Source of the DNA: an uncultured Lentisphaeraceae bacterium
GTDB taxonomy: Bacteria > Verrucomicrobiota > Kiritimatiellia > RFP12 > DVOR01
Reading direction: 5' to 3'
Length of the DNA stretch: 32,826 nt
NCBI GenBank assembly: GCA_949289005.1
Contig: CASEMQ010000007.1
Span: 137,295 to 170,120 of the forward strand
A program made the translations under genes and the position numbers. Below, one piece after another: positions 16,064 through 22,947 of the stretch. The stretch's first letter is position 1; every line of letters starts with the position of its first letter. Below the pieces are notes generated by a model. That model ran no database searches, was not told the DNA's origin, and saw only the letters and a program-made list of their open reading frames with translations.

Positions 16064-17271
16064 TTCGCCAGAACCGCGAAGGTCTCACGCGCGATCATCA
16101 GTTCCTCGTTCGTGGGGATGACGATGACGGGAATCGCCGAATCCTTGCCCGAGATGGTCGCGACCACCCCGCGCGTGGCGCGGTTTGCCGCGGTGTCGAT
16201 CGTGACGCCAAGCCCCGAGATGGCTTTGAGGAACGCCTCGCGGGTCTCCCAGCTGTTCTCGCCGATGCCGCCGGTCATCACGATGGCGTCGGTGTGCCCC
16301 AAGAGCGCCACATAGCCGCCCACATACATCGCGTAGCTGTGGACCAGGCGCGCCATCGCCACCTGCGCGTCGTGGTTGCCCGCCTCGCAGGCCGCGCAGA
16401 CGTCGCGCATGTCGCTGCTGCCGCAGAGCGCCTTCACGCCCGCGTGCTTGTTGAGCAGCGTGTCCACGTCATCGGCCGAGTAACCATGCTTCATCAGGTA
16501 GAAGATCACCGCCGGATCCACATCGCCCGAGCGCGTCCCCATCACCACGCCCGCGAGCGGCGTCATGCCCATCGAGGTGTCGAAGCACTTGCCGCCCTTC
16601 ACCGCCGAGATGGAGGAACCGTTGCCCAAGTGACAGGTCACCAGATTCACTTGTTCCAAAGGCTTGCCCAGAATCTCCGCCGCGCGCTCCGTCACGAAGC
16701 GATGGCTCGTGCCATGAAAACCATATTTGCGCACGCCCAACTTCTCGTGCAGCTCCTTCGGCAACGCGTAGAGATAGCTTTCCTCCGGCATCGTCTGGTG
16801 GAAGGCCGTGTCGAAGACCGCCACGTGCGGCACGCCCGGCAAGACCTGCTCGCACCCGCGGATGCCCTGCAGCGCCCCGGGATTGTGCAACGGCGCCAAC
16901 GGCGACAGCTTCTCGATTGTCGCCAACGCCGCCTCGTCCAGCCGCACCGGGCTGGAATACTTCTCGCCGCCATGCACCAGGCGGTGCCCCACCGCATCGA
17001 TGTCCGCGAAAGACTTCAGGCAACCACCTTTCGCCGGGTCGGTCAACGCATCGCAGGCCAAGCGAATGGCCGCCGTGTGATCGGGCGCCTCGCAAGGCGC
17101 CTGCTTCTCCGAAAACCCCTCGGTCGAGAAGGTGAACAGCGCGTCGCCAATGCCAATGCGCTCCACCTGCCCCTTCGCCAACATCGTCTCCGACGTCATG
17201 TCAAAGAGCATGAATTTCAACGACGAGCTCCCGGCGTTGACCACCAACACATTGCGAATTGCCGCTGCCAT
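16060..17271 (-). CDS. ackA: Acetate kinase
   Basis: Acetyl phosphate + ADP to acetate + ATP, the ATP-yielding step of acetate fermentation; cytosolic. 403 residues, normal. Seen: NAGSSSLKFMLFD (12-24), GHRLVHGGEKYSSP, the catalytic aspartate in FDTAFHQTMP, YGFHGTSHRFV, HLGNGSSISAVKGG, DTSMGMTPLAGVVMGTRSGD read in parts, and FTGGIGEN-type VMTGGIGENS. ATG 17271 has AGGAGG four bases upstream. Promoter-proximal gene of a five-gene operon; the phosphotransacetylase gene is not here. Confidence 0.97.
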   Translation of the reverse strand: MAAAIRNVLVVNAGSSSLKFMLFDMTSETMLAKGQVERIGIGDALFTFSTEGFSEKQAPCEAPDHTAAIRLACDALTDPAKGGCLKSFADIDAVGHRLVHGGEKYSSPVRLDEAALATIEKLSPLAPLHNPGALQGIRGCEQVLPGVPHVAVFDTAFHQTMPEESYLYALPKELHEKLGVRKYGFHGTSHRFVTERAAEILGKPLEQVNLVTCHLGNGSSISAVKGGKCFDTSMGMTPLAGVVMGTRSGDVDPAVIFYLMKHGYSADDVDTLLNKHAGVKALCGSSDMRDVCAACEAGNHDAQVAMARLVHSYAMYVGGYVALLGHTDAIVMTGGIGENSWETREAFLKAISGLGVTIDTAANRATRGVVATISGKDSAIPVIVIPTNEELMIARETFAVLAK

Positions 17272-17307
17272 GTTTCCTCCTAAGCATAGGGAATGAAAAG
17301 TCCCCAT

Positions 17308-17337
17308 AGTATAAGCGCATAGCCCCCCAAATGTCAA
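17308..17337 (-). promoter_or_regulatory. Promoter of the ackA operon
   Basis: Minus strand perfect TTGACA (17332-17337), 18-base spacer, TATACT (17308-17313); leader of about 30 bases with AGGAGG. Confidence 0.8.
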
Positions 17338-17364
17338 AAATCAAATCGCGCCAACCGGGGGCGG

Positions 17365-18741
17365 TCAGGGGCGTCTCTCGCGCGATGGGCGCGCCGCGGA
17401 CGCATCGGGTATCGTCTGCTCGATGAACGCACTCTCCTCTGCCGTCAGCCCATACTTTGCGTACAGTCCCGCATCCGTCCACGCTCGCGTGAAGTCCTGC
17501 AGGGGAACGAAACGATAGACGCCCTTCGCGCCGTTCTGCGAAGTCTTGCGGATGCCGACGAGAAAGTGGAAGAACTTGGTCTCGATGTAGCGCAAGGCGT
17601 TCTCGGCCTCTTGGCGCGTCGCGAAGGGCGTCAGCGTCAGATACGTCTCGGTGCAGACGCTCGGCGGCTCGACGACGAACGCGGGGATGCGGCTCGTGCG
17701 CGGGTCGCCCGTGCCCCAAACTTTGGGAAGGAAGACTTTTATGCAATCCATCCACTCTTGGTGTGCCTTGACTTGTGTCCGCGCGACATAGCCCTTTCCT
17801 TCTTTACGCCAACCGTTGTAGTAGAAAACAATGTTACGCGTTTGGTCAGGCCGCAGGGCAAAGTCGTGTTTCTGGCGTCTCATGCTACCCGCTTGCCGGA
17901 TGTCAAAGCCAAAGGGAGCTTGGGCACTGACGATGGTCGCGTTCTTTGCGTATTTGCCGGAGACCGCCTGCGAGCCGCGCAAGTCCTGGATGGAGGCAAA
18001 GTAGATACAGTTGCCCCGCTCCCGGCGCAAGCCCTCCTCGTCATCCACGAAGCGATACGTATCCGCATCCCCGAAGACAGTGACGTATTCCTCGCGCCAG
18101 CCCTTCCGGACAACGGGGCGATGCGTGCAGATCAACACCCGCCGATAGCCCGCCTCCTTGATGAGCGTCATCGCGGAAAGCGTCTTCCCGAAACGCATCT
18201 TCGCGTTCCACAGCACCGCCGGCGCGCCGGCCTCGAACCGGGCCTTGGCCAATTCCACCGCCTCGCGTTGGTTGGGCCACAAGGCCATCGGCACGAACGT
18301 CGGGTTGCTCTCCTTGGCGGAAAGCGCGGCACGCCCCTCCCGTGCGGCCCGGATGGCGGCAAGCGCCACCGGCAGCGTCACCCGAAACCACTCCCGCGCC
18401 CCGCTCTCGCCCATGTCTTCCTTGGGGAACCCGGAACGGCGCAAGATGTTATGGACGGCATGATCCCGGAAGCCGCCCCCTTTGCCCGACAATGCCAACT
18501 CCGTGTGCAATACCTGCCATTCCAGTCCGGCGGTGCGCATATATTCACGGACACGCGCCTCCGCCGCGGCGTTCAAACCCGGGCAATCCGGCGGATAAGC
18601 CGCCTCGACCGCATCACGCGGCAACGAACAGGTCAAAGTCGCGTCACCAATCTTCAGCAATCCCTTGTGCGAATCGTTGCGCGCACGAACGACATAGATG
18701 AGTTTGTATTTGTAAGGGTCCTCGATGACAGGCAACATCAT
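17365..18741 (-). pseudogene. Restriction protein remnant: GIY-YIG + helicase N-part joined to an Eco57I-type C-terminus
   Basis: An open frame of 458 residues that reads as two ends of a longer protein. Residues about 10-105 resemble a GIY-YIG-like nuclease (YKLIYVVRARNDSHKGLLKIGDATL). Residues about 150-265 start a superfamily 2 helicase (LWPNQREAVELA, the motif I variant KMRFGKTLSA at 181-190, LICTHRPVV, FASIQDLRGS). The next expected parts, DEAH box and motifs III-VI, are absent. From about 268 the text becomes the C-terminal end of Eco57I-type restriction-methylases (TIVSAQAPFGF, KGYVARTQVKAHQEWMD, CTETYL, FVPLQDFTRAWTD, YGLTAEESAFIE). The simplest reading is an in-frame deletion near 17940. 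Start ATG 18741 overlaps the upstream TGA (ATGA). Family recall, not a search. Confidence 0.65.
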
Positions 18742-18998
18742 GGCGCCACCACCTCTCCGAAAAGCGTATGGACAAAGACGGGTTTGGGACGACGCGGGTC
18801 GGACCAGTCGCGGATACGGCAAAAGGCCGGCTTCGGATTGTCGAGCAAATCCGGCGTGGGATCGCAGCCGGGCGGAACGAAGCGGAGCCCATCCATCTGC
18901 CACACATTCCAGGAAATGATCTCCGCCAAGGCCAGACAGTCGCCAAGCGGCAAGGGCGCGGCACGCGGGAAACGGTCGCGGCGCGCCTTCGTTTGCAT
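18738..18998 (-). pseudogene. DNA methyltransferase C-terminal remnant
   Basis: 86 residues. The last half (EIISWNVWQMDGLRFVPP, then CRIRDWSDPRRPKPVFVHTLF) resembles the extreme C-terminus of N6-adenine methyltransferases that pair with GIY-YIG/helicase restriction proteins in gut bacteria. None of the catalytic motifs (SAM-binding FxGxG, NPPY) is present. A TAA lies one codon before the ATG at 18998, and that ATG itself sits inside the left arm of a 24-base inverted repeat, so the first ten or so residues are probably repeat DNA read as protein. It overlaps the next gene by ATGA, keeping the old operon junction. Function lost on this evidence. Confidence 0.55.
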
Positions 18999-19076
18999 GG
19001 TTTAGTCGGAGGCCTACCACAGCCCTGCAGGAAACCATACAAACGAGGGCGCGCCGGGGTAATAACCCCGACGCGC
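18980..19076. repeat. Composite element of two hairpins next to the methyltransferase stub
   Basis: Arms 18980-19003 and 19032-19055 are 24-base inverted repeats with only two mismatches (GGCGCGCC-T/C-TCGTTTG-C/T-ATGGTTT), with a 28-base loop containing CCTGCAGGG. A second hairpin follows directly, sharing bases: GCGCG-c-CGGGGT / AACCCCG-a-CGCGC (19049-19076). The left arm contains the ATG of the methyltransferase remnant. The architecture suggests a small mobile or REP-like element that replaced the front of the gene. From 19077 to about 19299 I see only small hairpins (for example GCCAAGG/CCTTGGC at 19161-19178) and no gene. Confidence 0.7.
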
Positions 19077-19299
19077 TCCCGCAAGTACATCCGTGTTTGC
19101 CCGAAGGTGCTAGTTTCCGACTGACGAATGTATGCGATGAACGCATCGATGTGCCGCCGCGCCAAGGGAGTCCTTGGCTTGGCTATGTGAGCGCAAGATA
19201 CCCCAACTGTGCGCCACCTGTCAAGCACGCGAAGCGGCGCGCGCGGTCGCTTTGCGGAGGCGGGCAGGAGAGGAGTTGTTGACAAGGGGTGTCGATATG

Positions 19300-19462
19300 T
19301 GACGCGGCGTATCGTGGGGGGAGATGCGGCGTGTCTCGGGGGGAGATGCGGCGCGTCTCGAAAAATGACCCCGCGTATAGATTGAAAGAACGGATTTTTG
19401 GTCTTCTTGGGGCGTATCGCTTTCAACAGGTTTTCAACAGGATTTGCAAAGTTATCGACAGG
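19300..19462 (+). repeat. Dispersed intergenic repeat, copy 2 (clearest copy)
   Basis: Three tandem units of 22 bases (from about 19304, 19326 and 19348) each contain a palindrome of the GAGATGCGGC/GCGTCTC type plus a G-run. The conserved AAAAATGACCCC block (19361 on) and TATAGATTGAAAG follow, then three related motifs: TTTCAACAGG (19421-19430), TTTTCAACAGG (19431-19441) and TTATCGACAGG (19452-19462). The same order occurs inverted at 6467-6658 and 32639-32826. The copy ends about 100 bases before tRNA-Ala. Confidence 0.85.
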
Positions 19463-19518
19463 CTTGCCGGGGAGGAACGGGCTTGGAAGCGCCAAGACGA
19501 CAAAAGGCATTTTTTTGC

Positions 19519-19548
19519 TTGCTTTCGGTTGGGCGGATGTGCTATTGT
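19519..19548 (+). promoter_or_regulatory. Promoter of tRNA-Ala
   Basis: TTGCTT (19519-19524), 18-base spacer, TATTGT (19543-19548) with an extended TGC just before it. The tRNA begins 18 bases past the -10 box. Confidence 0.65.
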
Positions 19549-19565
19549 ATGTCCGTTTTCCATTT

Positions 19566-19641
19566 GGGGCGGTAGCTCAGTTGGTAGAGCATCACGTTCG
19601 CAACGTGGGGGTCAGGGGTTCGAATCCCCTTCGCTCCACCA
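19566..19641 (+). tRNA. tRNA-Ala (anticodon CGC)
   Basis: 76 bases with encoded CCA. Acceptor GGGGCGG pairs with TCGCTCC and includes the G3-U70 pair that marks alanine. D arm GCTC/GAGC, anticodon arm TCACG/CGTGG with loop TTCGCAA (anticodon CGC, reads GCG), T arm AGGGG-TTCGAAT-CCCCT. All stems are intact. It follows repeat copy 2 and has its own promoter and terminator. Confidence 0.97.
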
Positions 19642-19663
19642 TCCTTCCGAGGATGTCCCCATC

Positions 19664-19699
19664 AAAAGGCCGAGGCGTTTCGCTTCAGCCTTTTGCTTT
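19664..19699 (+). terminator. Terminator after tRNA-Ala
   Basis: Hairpin AAAAGGC-c-GAGGCG / CGCTTC-a-GCCTTTT (19664-19694) followed by GCTTT. Between it and the promoter at 19848 I see no gene. Confidence 0.75.
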
Positions 19700-19847
19700 A
19701 TATGCATTGTGGATTTGCGTGGGGGCACGATCAAACGGATGGCGTGGGGTGCGACCTGGCGCCAAACTCCCGTGTCTTTAGGCATCCTCGTTTCCCGTGT
19801 CGCTGTGTTGTTCAGTAGGCAGGGTTCGCGGGTGCGCGGAAAAGGGG

Positions 19848-19877
19848 TTGCGCGGGGGCGTTGGGTTGGGGTATTCT
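19848..19877 (+). promoter_or_regulatory. Promoter of the envelope operon
   Basis: TTGCGC (19848-19853), 18-base spacer, TATTCT (19872-19877). AGGAGG follows upstream of the ATG at 19909. Confidence 0.55.
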
Positions 19878-19908
19878 GTCAGGCGTAAACGCAGAAGGAG
19901 GGTTTGCG

Positions 19909-20514
19909 ATGGGCTTGACGATGGTTTTTCGCGGTGTCGTTCGCGGTTTTACCCGGGTGGCGGCGGGAGTGTTCGCCGCGGCCTGGGTGGGGTGCGCGTC
20001 GCAACCTGCGGCACACGCGGAGGTTCGGCTCGCTGAGGCCGGCGCGGCGCCGCAGGTGGATTTTGTGGCGCAGTGGCTGGCGGCGGCGGAGCGGCCGGAG
20101 GCTGTGGCGTGCACGGTGGACGCGGCGGACGCGCCGGAGGCGGTGGCGCGGTTCCGGGAGCTCTCGGCGCGCATCGCGACGCTTTATCGCTCGGTCTACG
20201 ACCAGGCGCAGGAAGCGGCGCCGGCGTGGGTGGCCGTGGATGCGGAGGCACGGCGCTCCGCGCAGGCGGCGATGACGGCGCGGTATCAGGCGACGATGGC
20301 GGAGATTGCGGCGGCACGCGAGGATTTGGCGGCTTACACCGAGGCGTTGCGGGAGGACGAGAGCATCTCGAACATGACCGAGCGGTTGCGCCGGACGCGG
20401 GTTTTGACGGCGTTCGGCGGGGATTCCACGCGGTTGGATGCGCAGTTGCGGGACGCGGAGCGTGGGGCCGCGTTGATGTTGCGCCGTGGGTTGGCGGCGA
20501 CGCGGGGGCGGTGA
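19909..20514 (+). CDS. Exported helical protein of unknown function
   Basis: 201 residues, very Ala/Arg-rich. The N-terminus has a signal-like stretch (VVRGFTRVAAGVFAAAWVGCASQ). A Cys follows VG, but Trp at -3 makes a weak lipobox, so it may be a lipoprotein or simply exported. Residues about 95-195 are predicted helical and rich in charged heptads (MAEIAAAREDLAAYTEALRED, RLDAQLRDAERGAALMLRRG in parts), suggesting a coiled coil. I recognise no family. ATG 19909 chosen for AGGAGG about seven bases upstream. Six bases separate its stop from the glycosyltransferase start, so it is the first gene of a four-gene operon. Confidence 0.75.
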   Translation: MGLTMVFRGVVRGFTRVAAGVFAAAWVGCASQPAAHAEVRLAEAGAAPQVDFVAQWLAAAERPEAVACTVDAADAPEAVARFRELSARIATLYRSVYDQAQEAAPAWVAVDAEARRSAQAAMTARYQATMAEIAAAREDLAAYTEALREDESISNMTERLRRTRVLTAFGGDSTRLDAQLRDAERGAALMLRRGLAATRGR

Positions 20515-20519
20515 GCGTG

Positions 20520-21713
20520 ATGGCAAAGGCAACGATTGCGCTGTACAAGGATTTTTTGCGGACGGGGCGTGGGGCGGACCGTGTGACGGCGGCGTTGGTG
20601 AACGCGTTGGCGGCGCGGGGCTATGCGATGCATGTGATTACGCAACAACGGGCGACGGAGCCGTTGTCGGTGACTTTCGCGCCGGGGGTGACGTGCCATC
20701 GGGTGCGGCAGGTGAGCCTGCGCTCGGTGGCGGCGTTTATCAATAAGTTGCTGTTGCGCTCGGCTTTCGGGGCGTGGGTGTTGCGGCTCGTCCCGGCGTT
20801 GGATCTGATGGGGCGGACGTCGCGCCGGATTCAGGCGGTGTTGCGGGCGATCCGGCCGGAGCTGATTTTGTCGTCGGGGAGCAATGAGTGCGTAGAGCTG
20901 ACCTACGCGGGGGCGTTGCCGGCACCGATGATTCAGCTCTTCCACGTCTATCCGCCCACATGTTTCGCCTCGAACAAGTATCGCCGGGCGGATCGGTTGC
21001 GGGCGGCCTTGCCGGTGGCGGTGGAGTGCCAGGTGTTGTTGCCGGCCTTTCGCGACCTGTTGCGGCTTTACACGCGCGCGCCGGTCACGGCCATCGGCAA
21101 CGCCATCGAATGGCCGGTGGACGAGCCGTTGCCGAGCCCGGAGGCGCGCGAGCGGCGCATCGTCTACGTGGCCTATTTCACCAAGGACAAGAATCATCTG
21201 GAGCTGTTGGAGGCCTTTGCGCGGCTGGCGCGCGCGGAGGCGTGGACGCTCGATCTCTATGGCTCGGGCTCGCCTGAGTGGGAGCGGCGCATCCGGACGC
21301 GCGTGGAGCGGTTGGGGCTCGGGGGGCGGGTGCGTTTCTTCGGGGTGACGCGCACGCCGCGCGCCATCCTCTCGCGGGCCTCCATCTGCGCCTATCCCTC
21401 GAAGGTGGAGGGCTTTGGGCTGGCTTTGGCCGAGGCGATGTGGTGCGGGTTGCCGTGCGTGGGCTTTGCCGACGCGCCCGGGGTCAATGGACTGCTGACG
21501 CACGAGGCCAACGGCTTGCTCGCCGAGCCGGGGCCGGAGGCCTTCGCGCGGCAGTTGCAACGCTTGATCGATGACCCGGGGCTGCGCACGCGCCTGGGGG
21601 CGTGCGCAGCGCGCACCGTCCGCCAGGCCTATGCCGCGCCTCACATCTGGCAACAGTGGGAAGATTTGGTGGCGCGCCACCTGACGCAGGCGCCCGCGAA
21701 CGAGGATCAGTGA
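20520..21713 (+). CDS. Glycosyltransferase family 4
   Basis: 397 residues, retaining GT-B fold, cytoplasmic or peripheral membrane. N-terminal half: YKDFLRTGRGADRVTAALVNALAARG (acceptor side, with the GRGADRV loop). C-terminal half: VYVAYFTKDKNHLELLEAFARL, LDLYGSGSPEWERRI, GRVRFFGVTRTP and the intact EX7E motif EGFGLALAE (297-305) followed by AMWCGLPCVGF. Likely adds a sugar to a cell-surface glycan; the acyltransferase gene downstream supports surface polysaccharide or glycolipid work. ATG 20520 preferred over GTG 20517. Confidence 0.9.
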   Translation: MAKATIALYKDFLRTGRGADRVTAALVNALAARGYAMHVITQQRATEPLSVTFAPGVTCHRVRQVSLRSVAAFINKLLLRSAFGAWVLRLVPALDLMGRTSRRIQAVLRAIRPELILSSGSNECVELTYAGALPAPMIQLFHVYPPTCFASNKYRRADRLRAALPVAVECQVLLPAFRDLLRLYTRAPVTAIGNAIEWPVDEPLPSPEARERRIVYVAYFTKDKNHLELLEAFARLARAEAWTLDLYGSGSPEWERRIRTRVERLGLGGRVRFFGVTRTPRAILSRASICAYPSKVEGFGLALAEAMWCGLPCVGFADAPGVNGLLTHEANGLLAEPGPEAFARQLQRLIDDPGLRTRLGACAARTVRQAYAAPHIWQQWEDLVARHLTQAPANEDQ

Positions 21714-21746
21714 GCGCGGCGCACGTGCCGCCTCGGGAGGGATTCG

Positions 21747-22925
21747 ATGCGTATGGAACGGATGGCGGTCGCTTTGCCTTCGAAGCCTCACTATGTGATG
21801 CTCGACGCGTTGCGTGGCGTCGCGGCGGTGATGGTGGCCGTCTTTCATATCATGGAGACGCACATGGCCTTGGCGGGTGGCACCTCGCGGGATACCTTGC
21901 TGAACCATACGTATCTGGCCGTGGACTTCTTTTTCCTGCTCTCCGGCTTTGTCTTGGCCTATGCCTACGATGACCGGCGCGCGGCGTTGCCGTTGGGCGC
22001 GTTTTTGCGGCGGAGGCTCATTCGCCTTCAGCCGATGGTTGTGCTGGGCGGTCTGTTGGGCGCGGCGGTCTTCTACACGCATGGCGCGGAGTCCGTGGGG
22101 TGGGGCGGCATTCCCGAGACGCCGCTTTGGCGCTGGGGCGTGGTTGCGGTTTTGGGGGTGCTTCTGTTGCCAGTGCCCAAGGCGTTGAACATCCGCGGGT
22201 GGGGCGAGATGTTCCCGCTCAACGCCGTCTCCTGGTCGCTTTTCTACGAATACATCGGCAACGTGGCCTATGCCGTCGTCTTGCGGTGGTTGCCGACGCG
22301 CCTGTTGGCGGCCTTTGCGGGAGTGATGGCCTGTGGCGCGGCCGCATGGCTTTTCCTGGGGCCGACGGGCGACCTGCTGCGTGGCTGGATGCTGACACCC
22401 GAGCATGTGGGCGTGGCCTTGTTGCGGCTCTTCCTCTCCTTCGGGCTGGGCTTGCTTTTGGCGCGTGTGGCGCGGCCCTGCCCCGTGCGCGTGCCCTTCT
22501 GGGCGCTCGCGGCCGCGTTGGTCGCTTATTTCGCCGTCCCGCGTTTGGGGGGCGACTCGCACCTCTGGCTCAACGGGCTTTACGAACTCTTCGGTGTTTT
22601 GGCCGTCTTTCCCCTGATTGTTTGGTTGGGCGCTGGCGGCGGGCTCCATGCGCATACGGGGCGCTCGGACGCTTTTTGCCGATGGTTGGGCGATCTTTCC
22701 TATCCTCTCTACATCACGCACTTCCCCTTTATTCTCACCTACACGGCCATCGTCGCCAACAGGGGGTGGCACACGTTCGCGCAGGCTTGGCCGTTGGCTC
22801 TCGCGACGCTCGCGGCCGCGTTGCTGTTTGCCCATCTTGCCGCCCGTTATTACGATGTGCCCTTTCGCTGCTTCCTCTCCGCCCGCTTCGCGCGCCCTGC
22901 GCGGGATTGTGCTAGACTGAAATGA
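21747..22925 (+). CDS. Acyltransferase family 3 membrane protein (OafA/YrhL-type)
   Basis: 392 residues with about ten membrane helices. The family signature is at the N-terminus: LDALRGVAAVMVAVFHIME, with the Arg-Gly and the catalytic histidine; then AVDFFFLLSGFVLAYAY and RRRLIRLQPM. It ends with LSYPLYITHFPF, also typical. Such proteins O-acylate sugars of surface glycans. GGGAGG lies six bases before ATG 21747. Co-directional with the GT4 gene (33-base gap). Confidence 0.92.
   Translation: MRMERMAVALPSKPHYVMLDALRGVAAVMVAVFHIMETHMALAGGTSRDTLLNHTYLAVDFFFLLSGFVLAYAYDDRRAALPLGAFLRRRLIRLQPMVVLGGLLGAAVFYTHGAESVGWGGIPETPLWRWGVVAVLGVLLLPVPKALNIRGWGEMFPLNAVSWSLFYEYIGNVAYAVVLRWLPTRLLAAFAGVMACGAAAWLFLGPTGDLLRGWMLTPEHVGVALLRLFLSFGLGLLLARVARPCPVRVPFWALAAALVAYFAVPRLGGDSHLWLNGLYELFGVLAVFPLIVWLGAGGGLHAHTGRSDAFCRWLGDLSYPLYITHFPFILTYTAIVANRGWHTFAQAWPLALATLAAALLFAHLAARYYDVPFRCFLSARFARPARDCARLK
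22910..22918 (+). promoter_or_regulatory. Possible internal promoter for the DUF2339 gene
   Basis: Extended -10 TGC-TAGACT at the end of the acyltransferase gene, 29 bases before the ATG at 22948. No clear -35, so weak evidence. Confidence 0.35.
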
Positions 22926-22947
22926 GTTGAACGAAGGGAGCGTGTTT

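Noticed and set aside
19304..19369. Possible CRISPR array in the 22-base tandem units
   Set aside because: Units are directly adjacent with no variable spacers, and no cas genes are in the window.
19421..19462. Chromosomal origin of replication
   Set aside because: The DnaA-like motifs occur in three dispersed repeats; there is no dnaA, dnaN or gid gene and no AT-rich unwinding region next to them.
19322..19465. Recurring peptide (EVRRVPKNDPAYRLKKRF-like) readable in all three repeat copies
   Set aside because: Differences among copies fall at all codon positions and change residues freely, there is no ribosome site, and the conserved units are DNA motifs. I treat it as repeat DNA, not a protein family.
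22927..22947. TTG start 21 bases upstream for the DUF2339 protein
   Set aside because: The ribosome site AAGGGAG lies inside this extension and is correctly spaced for ATG 22948.
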